From positions 497,501 to 561,500 of the forward strand of contig WPIO01000067.1 in the NCBI GenBank assembly GCA_009760855.2: DNA of 64,000 bases, read 5' to 3'. Positions 55,625-64,000 of this stretch are shown here, piece after piece; within the stretch, counting starts at the first letter, position 1, and every line of letters starts with the position of its first letter. This stretch comes from Cristatella mucedo (taxonomy: Eukaryota > Bryozoa > Phylactolaemata > Cristatellidae). A program made the position numbers and the translations under genes. The notes beneath the pieces are model-generated. The model had not been told where the DNA came from. It did no database searches and was given only the letters and a program-made list of their open reading frames with translations.

Positions 55625-55800
55625 CTTCTGTGGCCGACTATGGCACATCCTTTGCAGCCATCCTGAGCTGCTATTTTCATGCTCTACTAACTACTTGAAA
55701 TGGTCTCCTGACTCAGCTATGCTTCTCACTTTGTCCCTCTTGAGTGAGATGAAGTCGGTTGGCTCGCGAATGTATACCGCAAGCCGCTTAGATTGTGGGT
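55625..55800 (+). mobile_element. Dispersed repeat matching the 3' flank of the 41.6-kb LINE
   Basis: GACTATGGCACATCCTTTGC, then AGCCATCCTGAGCTGCTA, parallels GACTATGGCACATCTTTCC and AGCCGTCCTGAGCTGCTA at 41860-41900. Similarity fades through the following ACTCAGC and GAGATGAAGT segments. It is probably the 3' end of a second copy of the same element. Confidence 0.45.
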
Positions 55801-57575
55801 GAGCTATGCAAAACTCTCATGCTTAACGCCCATCTAGTCTTAGTGGCTTAGCGAAGTTACAAACAGAGATGCATACGTGCATGATGAATTTACTCTGAAA
55901 AAAGTAGCGGTGTTCCAGTAACATGGGTAAACATTGTCAGCATTTCCATCACTCAAAATACAGTACTGGGCAGACTGGAATCGCGTCAGGCGACCAATAT
56001 TTCAAAGTGCTTCACTCAGTGTTGTGGGTAGCAAAGTTAATCAAGACCACACTTGATCAAAGGGTACTAAGACCCAAGAGCCTGCGACAAACAGCACCGT
56101 GGCTGCAGATATCTTCTCTTGGTAAGGAGAAGGTAAGTTCGATGCACAAACTACTTCCTGATCTCATGACCCACTGTGGCCTTTTCAGAGAAAATGCTGT
56201 AGATGTCGTCGGGTAGGCTATTCTACTGAGAAGGTGTTTAGATCCTGTCATAAATGAGTAGATCAGACCAAAAAAGGTTTGAGGCTCGCCTCTGAGCACA
56301 CCTTCCTGTAAAAGTGAGCTTCAATGCTCAGTGCAGAAGTGTCACAACTAAGTGGTTACGAAAGCCGGTCGTGCACACCTGGCTCCGATCACCTTGATTA
56401 CCTTTGACCTAGTGGATCCTTGGAAAGAAGCTGAATCAGCCACGTTTTCCCCTGTCAGGGGGCGGGCAGCAGCTGACCTGGCAACTCAGAAATACTGGTG
56501 TGCTGCCAGCATTTGTATCTGGTCAAAGCGAACTTGACTATCAAAGCACCGAATGGCCTCAAAACTTCAGCCTTGGCAGATTTGAAAGCAGTAGCCGTGG
56601 GCGCCAAAACAGTTGCTGCGATAGCTGGACTTTGCATTCCTATTGTCTTTTTTGATACGAACTTTAGGCCGCAATGATGGTCAACCTGAAAAGAGTCTCC
56701 AAGCCCGTTGCCGTCTCAATTCCCGTTGGTTTAGAATGCTGTCGATTCCATATTCGAGTAATCTATATTGGCGATGGTGACGTCGTTGTTGTCAATGATG
56801 GTGACTGAGTCTATTTGACTGCATAGTCATGATTGCACATATGTATAGCACACTCTGAGAACTTAATATCTACATGGGCATCTACAATCTGCTGAATACG
56901 AAGCGTGTCAATACTATTAAAGCTGACAAGCAGATTTTCGAAGCGAGTAAGCACATAATGAATCATTAACTCGGACCAGCAAGTACTGGACGTAGCAGTT
57001 GCAATTTTGTTTGAACGCCAGCTAATCACGGACTCCAGGAAGTCAGTGGGAAGCGAGTCTTGCGTTTGAAAACTTACGAACCAAAGGTAGTTCTCGACAG
57101 AATTGGAATGCAACGCCAGCCTCTGGACGCCAAAGGGATTGTTAACTAGAATCTGGGTCCGCAGTCTGCTCCCTGCTTCTGAGAAAGTGCAAGTGCTGCA
57201 GTTTTGTAAAACCATGTGGTACTGTGTTTTGTGCAGCCCGATTTAGCCGGAGATAGCCAGAAAACAGGGAAGGGCCCCAAGATCCAAGAGCAGAGAATCC
57301 CTCACGACCGAGGTCTAGTGGCCCACTTTATCAAAGCGTTCTTGCACGGGTTCACCATTACTAGGCTGTCCTGTAAGTTCTTTCTTGGCGAACTTAAGCG
57401 GACTGGCAGACGAGAGCATTTTGAAAGGTATCAAGCTTAAACTTACAAAGATTAAAGGCTACCTATTGAAAGCCTCATTATATAGAGGCAGAATAGCCTT
57501 GACGGCTCTCACTCCCGTACTCATGGTACTGAACGTAGTTGAGCTCTGCCTATTATGGTAATGGCAGCTGTATTG
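55801..57575. other. Intergenic sequence with unexplained open frames
   Basis: It contains a 134-codon minus-strand frame (57215-56811), a 97-codon plus-strand frame (55923-56216) and shorter ones on both strands. None shows a recognisable motif, signal peptide or consistent splice sites. I cannot call a gene. Confidence 0.35.
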
Positions 57576-57579
57576 CAGT

Positions 57580-58030
57580 TCGAAAATGCAGGGTGTGCCA
57601 GGCGTTTGGATAGCATGGCATGAGAACGCTCATTCCATCCACTATGCCATCGAATATGGCTGGTAAACCTAGAGCACGGTCTTCTGTAATGCTGTATCAA
57701 AGTCACATTTTTGCAGTGCCTATTACAGAAGTACCAGCGGTATTTCCCTTGGAATATGTAGGGAATCTGGCGGGCCCGGGCAGCTAGAGGTCGAATATTA
57801 AAGATGAGCCTTTGATATTGCATGAAACATAGCGTCTAAAAAGTGAAATCTAAACCGTAGTTGGGCGACGCCTACTGCTAAAATGGCTGCTGTATCTCGG
57901 ATCGAGAAAATGCAAGCCGGGTCGGGACCTTTGAGGCCATAACATGAGAACGGTCCTGAGCTGACATAAAATCCAGGTGGTAAACCAGGATCGTGCTTTC
58001 AATAATGAGGCATCAAAGCCGCCATCACCA
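57580..58030 (+). repeat. Pair of diverged direct repeats about 327 bp apart
   Basis: 57580-57695 and 57907-58025 share an ordered series of similar segments: GAAAATGCA, CATGAGAACG, GGTAAACC with AGCACGGTC/GATCGTGCT, and GCATCAAAGCC against TGTATCAAAGTC. This suggests an old local duplication or two copies of an unknown repeat. Confidence 0.5.
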
Positions 58031-58210
58031 AAAAGCCTACGGCCGACTGCAAGGCACTCAATGTGGGCTGACGTAAGACCCTCTCATTTCCGTCCCAGAG
58101 CCAGCACGTGCCGGTAGGTCGTGGGTGAGCTTTGCACGTCACCTGTGCTACTGCTGGCTCAGAACCTCAGACAACGCTCCAATCACTGCACTCGAGAGCT
58201 CTCCGTTCGC

Positions 58211-58218
58211 TCTCTCTG

Positions 58219-58271
<53 letters not shown>

Positions 58272-58272
58272 T
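58211..58272. repeat. (CT)n microsatellite
   Basis: CT run interrupted once by TTT. It generates spurious Leu/Ser-rich ORFs across it. Confidence 0.95.
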
Positions 58273-58466
58273 TAGAGCAGTCGGAGGCCGAGCTTCGAAT
58301 CAGGGCCAGCCTCAGCCTCCGCCACCGCTCTCAGTTCGGCTTCAGCCGATGCGCCAGACACCATGGGAAGCTCGACACCATTTGCCCCAAGCTATTGAAG
58401 AGCACGAACCCCTAGTCACCGTCCATCGGTGGCACGCTCATTGGAGCTCCAACAGAGCCACCTATG

Positions 58467-58962
58467 TAATAATAATAATAATAATAATGCACTTGATAAA
58501 GCGCCCTCAGAGGACTCAATCTCTTCGTAGGCGCGTTACATTTGCTGCAAAAGGAAGCCCGATTGAATCGTGAGTAATATCATGCTTGTTAAACAACACG
58601 AACAACGTGGTTAGTGGCAGCATGCACAATGTGAGCACTCATAAGCGCATTAAGGACGAATCACAGGGACCCCCTCAATGCTGTCCTAAATAGGTGTGTT
58701 TTTAGGTTCTTTTTAAATGTGGTCAAGTCAGGGGATGTTCTGATGCAGGTCGGGAGGGAGTTCCAGGCTTTGGGAGCATACGAACTAAAGGCACAGTCTC
58801 CAAAGGATTTAAGGTTTGTACGAGGTATCGGTATACAGTTTGATTCCGAAAAGCACGATGCGTGATGAGAAGTACGATGGCTGAGAAACGTAGGACTGAC
58901 GGGACGGTTAGTTCGGATGAGATCCGATAGGCCGGAGCTGAGCTTTTAGGGAATGCTTCCAT
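58467..58962 (-). mobile_element. LINE 3' fragment: RT C-terminus, 3'UTR and (ATT)n tail
   Basis: Minus-strand reading with frame changes: IPRTNLKSFGDCAFSSYAPK then AWNSLPTCIRTSPDLTTFKK then LKTHLF and a stop. This is the classic CR1/L2-like end (AFSVAAPKLWNSLP ... FK+LKTHLF). About 240 bp of 3'UTR follow, then a conserved block (GCGCCTACGAAGAGATTGAG, CTCTGAGGGCGCTTTATC) and an (ATT)n tail at 58488-58467. It defines the tail family also seen at 34989, 37625, 60575 and 62796. Confidence 0.75.
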
Positions 58963-59490
58963 CAGCTATCGGAATCGCTGGCTGAGTATTGCCTCGAGGA
59001 ATTCCAGCAGCCATCGCCGCTGAGCCCGCGTTTCACCCCGCCTTGCCCGTTCGGATTGCTCGAGTTGGGTGCCCTGTGAGCCGAGGCAATGGCGGTTAGT
59101 CCGGAGAGTCGTGAGCCAGGGAGACTGCCCCCACTAACGGCAAACCACAGAACCCTTCGTCGGGGGGCGTGCTTAGAGAGGTTGAATGAGAGAGGAGGAG
59201 AGCCAGTGTTGCCAGAGCTGCTGATCTAGCACCATTTGTTCGCTTTGGCATTGAGTGCTCCTTGTAAGTCTTTGGTCTTACGTATACGTAATAATAATAA
59301 TCAAAATAAAACTGCCCTCTAGGCAACTTACATATGCTGTTCAAGAAGCTTGATCGTAGATGCTGCAGTTATCCAACTACGGGAGTTTAGCAGACCCCAT
59401 ACAAATGAGCAGATTTAGTGCGAACAGCCCAGCCGCCACTTAAGTATGTAATACAGCGACATATTGTCCCCTAGTTAGAGGCCGGGGGCA
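58963..59490. repeat. Diverged dispersed repeat, copy 1
   Basis: Shares ordered similarity with 61145-61690, including ATCAGCTATCGGA, GAGGCAAT, GAGGAGGAGAG, and TTATCC with TTTAGCAGACCC against ATTAGCTGACCC. The element type is unknown. Its position directly upstream of the LINE fragment 58467-58962 could make it LINE 5' sequence. Confidence 0.45.
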
Positions 59491-59929
59491 ATTTGCGTCC
59501 GCCTAGAACAGGCAGGCGGCTAGCCGCATCTAGAAACTCGCATCTAGAAAGGCTGCCTTGGTGACCTGCCAATTTGGGAGCTTGGCTGGACAGTGCGTAG
59601 ATGAGTGATGGCCGGGGTGAAGCGTACTTCTGCCTTGACGGAAGCACTTCTTGCGACGCTGCCACAGGCGCTCTTGAACTGCCGTCCGGTAATGCTGGCC
59701 ATCAGGGCCAGATTCGTCATAAAAAAAAGCAATAGAGTGACGTCACTTGGTACCGCACATAGATGACAGCATACTTTCGTTAATTTAATGATGACAAAAC
59801 TAACTTAATAGCTATGGGAAAATCAAGCGTGATTTCAGAAATTGGAATACCTCAAAATCAATGGGCAGAACGCCTTCCAATGAACCTGTACGTAATCTTA
59901 GTCTTGGTGTCTACATCCACACCCCATCA
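59491..59929. other. Unannotated stretch before the LINE fragment
   Basis: A short direct repeat GCATCTAGAAA lies at 59527 and 59541. The rest shows nothing recognisable; part may be decayed LINE sequence. Confidence 0.35.
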
Positions 59930-60660
59930 ACTCCCCAGTCAAGTCTGCCTCAATTCAGCTGAAAAGGAAATTCGGGCTAGCTTAGACTGGGATACTATAC
60001 CTAAGCTCGTCCGTGCAATTTTGACATCAGTTTTGACCTCTGTAACTAAATTATTGATTGCTTCCTGGTCTATTTGAGTAAAGCGGAGCTTATAGTTTGT
60101 GCAAAGCTCTGCACCTCAGGCTCCTCTGTCACGAGCGTCATAGTTGCGGCGGCACACCACTTCTCGCCGATCTGTACTGGCTCCAAATTGAGCTGCCTAT
60201 CGAGTTCAAGGTTCTGTCAATTAATTTTAGGTCGTTGTTTTCTCTCGCTCAACCCTATCTATTGGACCTACTCCTCCGACAGGCGGAGAATCGTATAGCG
60301 CCCTGTTCTGACTCGAATCGAATAGCCATACCTCATGCGAACCAAAAAAGTACTTGAGACCATAGCTTTTAGTTCGCATGCTCCCGATGCCTAGAACTCA
60401 CTACCGACTCACGTCTACATGCACCTGAAATGAATAAATTTAAAAAGAAGCTTAAATCGCACCTGTATATTACAGCATTTGGTGAGTCTTTGTGATTTTC
60501 CCTAATTTGCATATGCATGTTTACGCTAAACCTGCTGCTTGAGGATGTTATGACCAATCAATAAAGTAATGATTTCTATAGGGCGTATGTAAAGTGCCCA
60601 AAATAGGCTGCAGTTCTCCGAGGGTGCTATTACAAACGTACCATTATGTTTGTTATTGGT
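59930..60660 (+). mobile_element. LINE remnant (RT C-terminal half plus 3' tail)
   Basis: Plus strand in several frames: KLVRAILTS (family KLVHAFVTSRLDYCN), then LLADLYWLQIELPIEFKVLS then INFRSLFSLAQPYLLDLLL (family LHWLPI-x-I-x-FK-LLLTFKALNGLAPSYLSDLL), then MNKFKKKLKSHLY. The tail block GTAAAGTGCCC ... GTTCTCCGAGGGTGCTATTAC at 60590-60645 matches the (ATT)n-tail family. Multiple frameshifts show it is dead. Confidence 0.65.
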
Positions 60661-62795
60661 TATCAAATGTACTGTCAGTTTACGATTATTTGCAAAACGT
60701 CAGCCAATACTTCATATCAACTTGATACTTGCAAGTTCTTATGAACAACCTTAATGATATGCTTGCAAATGCACCGAGTTCACTGTAAGCCACATGAACA
60801 GCGAGCTTCTCAGCTGAACTCGCATTTCCTGCCTTGCTGAGGCCAGTGTCATCTCGTATGAAAGTGTGTTGAGCACAATATTTTCGTGCTGTGTTTCACT
60901 ATGAAACGTGCCACACATAGTTAGCGTTGCGTGGCATGACTTTTCACTCCATTGCTGCTTAAGCGGGTCAGCGATTGTAATTCAACAGATAATAAACGTC
61001 ACGAAGAACAGGAGCAATTTATGCAAGAGTGCAGTTCTGCTTGTTTTAGACGATTCTAGAAAAATGTCTACTTTCGGTTGGATAGGTTTTGTTGCAGATG
61101 GATGAAGAACTAAGGTGACTGTCAGGTCAGATATGAGATGGTCAACCGGAGCGGAGCGGAGCTGAGCACCTTAGGAGCCCAGCGATCAGCTATCGGAGTT
61201 GGAGGTTAAATATGGCGAGGCAATTTAGCAGGCCGCCGTTGCCGTGCGGTTCTCAACTTAACATTCCCCATTCTGAGCACTAGGGTGATGTGCCAAGGTG
61301 GACCGAGGTAAAGCTGGGAAGTCCTGTGGAGACGTTCCTTAGTAACTGCTGGCCGTGGACCCCGTTCAGAGGCTCGTGCGTGGAGAGATTTGATTGGTGG
61401 AGGAGGAGAGGCGGAATTGCTAGCTGCCGATCCACTGCCACTCCCTGGCCACCAGGCCTGCCATTGAGCTATCTTGGGAAGACTAAAGCGGTCTAAAGAA
61501 TACCTAATTCAAGTTATCCGATTTCAAGAGATTAGCTGACCCAAGACATATGAACAGATATATGTAGACGAAACAGCTAAGCTAATAAATAAGTATTAAA
61601 TACAGAAAGATTAAGACAGAGGGGGAGTTCACCCTGATTAGGAGACCTACACCACCCGAGGTCGCATCTAACAGGCTCATCGAATATAATCTAATGAACA
61701 GGACCGTAGTCGGGCAACTCAAACACACACTAGGCACATCTAGCAGAGTTGCCGTGGTTTGGCTACATGCGCAAGCTCAATCGCAGCTATAAAAGAGCTG
61801 TGACAGGAGCCGAAGCAATCTTTCGCTGCTATAGTTGTTGGCCACCTGTAAGTGTATCTGTTGCAAACATGTATGTTAAGCATTATAGAATGCCCAGGAG
61901 ATGCTAATTGACATCATTTATTACAAGGGCTTCTCTATTTCCTCATTTTGGCCGGCTATCATCCTACGAATGTGGCCTTTACTTTTTCGGGTTCAATCAG
62001 ACACGCGTTTATGTAACCACACATGCATCGATATGCTTAGGCATGGAGCACTGCTGAATGCCTTGAGTCTGAGGAGCTGGTGGCACAATCAACAGCCTAA
62101 ATTTAATGAATTTCCGATTCGTTGACCGGAGCAGGAGTATAAATGGACTTTAAAATGAGTGAATACAGCTGAAGTCGATTCGCTTCTGGTTGGATTTATT
62201 GTGCCTGTATGTTTGGGGAAGGAAAGCAGTTCTGATGTTCACGACTGGCAAGCCGCAGCTACAGAGTTTTGCACCAACTGCAGCGAATTATTGCAATGCA
62301 TCGAGACACGCAAGTAGTAAGTCACCCATTAAGTATAGATTGGATATGAAAACTGCATGGATTAACTTAGATGTGGTGTCCATATTGTGCTAAACATACA
62401 CAAATATCTTTATTGTTTTATAGCTAAAAGTAGGAAGACTTGACTGTGGAGCCTATGTGGCCATCAAGTAAATGGTTCCTTTGTAACATGGCGACCAGAT
62501 TTTGTGCGGGTGCTATAGGAGAACTGCTGGCTGCGGCTTTTGGAGGGTTAAGATTTCAAATTTCAGAATACCAGTACGTTTGAAAAAACTTCGTAAGTTG
62601 GTTTTATCGTCTATCTGAGAAAATTTCCAGTAATCCCTGCGTAAATGCCAGCAGTATATGGTGCAATGGAGTTAAAAGTTTGACGTTCTGGACGGCTTGA
62701 AGGGATCAACGTAAAGGTATAGCTGGGTTTTTGGCATGGAAATGAAAGTCCATATTATGTTGGTCATATCATCATAAAATAGCAAGAGTGTACAT
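60661..62795. other. Intergenic sequence with a dispersed repeat
   Basis: Includes the second copy of the diverged repeat (61145-61690). The rest, with open frames at 60908-61105, 61901-62125 and 62190-62393, shows no recognisable coding or RNA features. Confidence 0.35.
61145..61690. repeat. Diverged dispersed repeat, copy 2
   Basis: Aligns in order with 58963-59490; it begins with GAGCGGAGCGGAGCTGAGC, related to GGCCGGAGCTGAGC in the first copy. Both copies share the same orientation. Confidence 0.45.
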
Positions 62796-62909
62796 TTAAA
62801 TAATGTAATTCATTTTTATAGCACCCTAAACCAACTTGATCTCTTCTCAGGTACTTCATGTGCTCACGCCAGACATTGGTCGGGGCGAGCACCCTAGCCA
62901 CTGGGTTAA
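62796..62909 (-). mobile_element. Probable SINE with LINE-type 3' tail
   Basis: Minus-strand order: CAGTGGCTAGGGTGCTCGCC (A-box-like), a short body, then AGAAGAGATC and TAGGGTGCTATAAAAATGAA ending in ATTATT. The 3' part is a diverged copy of the tail block of the LINE at 58467-58962. A tRNA-like head with a LINE tail is the usual layout of SINEs mobilised by a partner LINE. No clear B box is visible. Confidence 0.45.
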
Positions 62910-63900
62910 AATAGGGCTAGAAGTATCATGCTGGTGTTGTAACTGACACTAGTCACATCCATCCATCAGCATGCCTGTTTAAATGCAAGTCCTCCATCAA
63001 TTTATTAGCCAGCTAAAGATATTCTCGGCTATCTGGTCTAGGTGGCTAAACAAATGTCTATTTGCTAGGGTTATTGGTAAGTAAATAAAACGCTGCCTGC
63101 CATTTCTATTGCCAAAATGGATTTGAGAAATTTGATGCTGTGTTGTTGCAGGTGTTGCCTTGTTCTGACATATATGTTGCCTTGTTCTGCCTCGCCGATC
63201 GAGCAGCTCACCATGCTTCACACGGTCTGGATGATTGACTCTTCTTTGGTGAAAACCACATGCGCTTGAAAATATAAGCTTAGACAAAAAGACGTAAGCT
63301 TTAGCTGTTAAAAACAAGCGTAGTTACAACTTTCGTGAATGGCTGCGCACCTTGCAGCACTTGTCAGTGGTGTATCGGTGCCGTTTCTGCACAAGAAAGA
63401 GTGAGTGTAAGCCACACCATGCGCGTGGGCTGTGAGTGACATCCAGAGCGTATTTGCGAAATGTCGCCAAAAGGAAGCCGAATAAGAAGCTTGCAGATTG
63501 GCTACGTCAAAAAGGCAGAATGTAGCGTCCGTCTGTCAAAGCAGGGACTGTTTCTAGACCCGAAAATGGTGAGCTAGAGGCTGGCGCTTCAAGTGATCGT
63601 GTGGCTCCGGCCTTGACAATTCTTCTCTGTGACTAGCTGACTGCTTGCAGCGGAAGCATTAGCCATTTTCTATCTTGACTGCACCACTTTGACTTTAGAT
63701 TTTTCTTAGCAAATAATACCTTCGCGAGCTAGAATTTGCTTTTAAGGGTAACACTCATCATGACGTCAAAGCAGGTTGTGGCGATGTTTGAACCAAAACT
63801 TCAATCGGTATGGAAATTATCGGTAATGGTAAATATTTGCTGTGTATCTGAACAATTGTCATAATTCCTTACTGAAACTATACCCAGGCTTGGTTGACTG
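62910..63900. other. Intergenic sequence, nothing recognised
   Basis: The 106-codon minus-strand frame 63317-62997 has no recognisable domain. TTGCCTTGTTCTG is repeated at about 63155 and 63177. Confidence 0.35.
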
Positions 63901-63904
63901 TGTC

Positions 63905-64000
63905 TCAACTGAGTCTCTCACCGTCACTCGCAGCTGGCAATAACGGATCAGCCAGCTGCAGTATTCGAACCCACGACCTCGTTGGCCAAGAGGTAGCACA
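63905..64000 (-). mobile_element. tRNA-derived SINE, cut by the window edge
   Basis: The minus strand reads TGTGCTACCTCTTGGCCAAC then GTCGTGGGTTCGAATACTGC, a clear B box preceded by an A-box-like region, followed by a body with GAGTGACGGTGAGAGACTC. It continues beyond base 64000. Confidence 0.55.

Noticed and set aside
56811-57215. 134-codon minus-strand frame as a gene
   Set aside because: No motif, signal or splice context recognised; length alone is not enough in 15 kb of non-coding sequence.

Overview
The window is animal (metazoan) nuclear DNA. It contains short coding exons bounded by GT/AG splice sites, long introns, CT/GA microsatellites, tRNA-derived SINEs, decayed non-LTR retrotransposon ends and a Tc1/mariner remnant. 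No long uninterrupted protein-coding ORF of bacterial type is present. I cannot name the species. The repeat types and the secreted immunoglobulin gene fit an invertebrate, but the phylum is open.

One large minus-strand gene occupies the left three quarters. It begins near 48.6 kb with a TATA-like element, a probable tiny leader exon and a signal-peptide exon (48425-48497). A possible Cys-rich exon follows near 43.4-43.5 kb. From 40.1 kb down to base 175, consecutive exons encode immunoglobulin (Ig) domains, and the gene runs off the left edge. Nearly every Ig domain is split over two exons: a first half carrying the B-strand Cys and the Trp, and a second half carrying the D-x-G-x-Y-x-C motif. 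Introns between domains are phase 1 and introns inside domains are phase 2. I count 26 complete Ig domains plus one first half; the C-terminus lies outside the window.

The striking feature is bases 1-32831: seven head-to-tail copies of a unit of about 4.72 kb (one copy is 4.48 kb). Each holds six exons (98, 196, 104, 160, 104 and 196 nt; 858 nt; 286 codons; three Ig domains). Introns are almost as conserved as exons, so the amplification is recent or kept uniform by exchange. An eighth, strongly diverged unit (32832 to about 37.3 kb) lies at the 5' side and probably shows the older state. It contains short patches still almost identical to the array, which suggests gene conversion. Two array exons carry small indels that break the frame (one +2 nt with a premature stop, one +1 nt); these may be assembly errors or real lesions.

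Upstream, 40-48 kb is intron with SINE, LINE and Tc1/mariner remnants. The stretch 48.7-64 kb has no gene I can support. It holds SINEs, 3' ends of a CR1/L2-like LINE with an (ATT)n tail, microsatellites, and two pairs of diverged duplicated segments.
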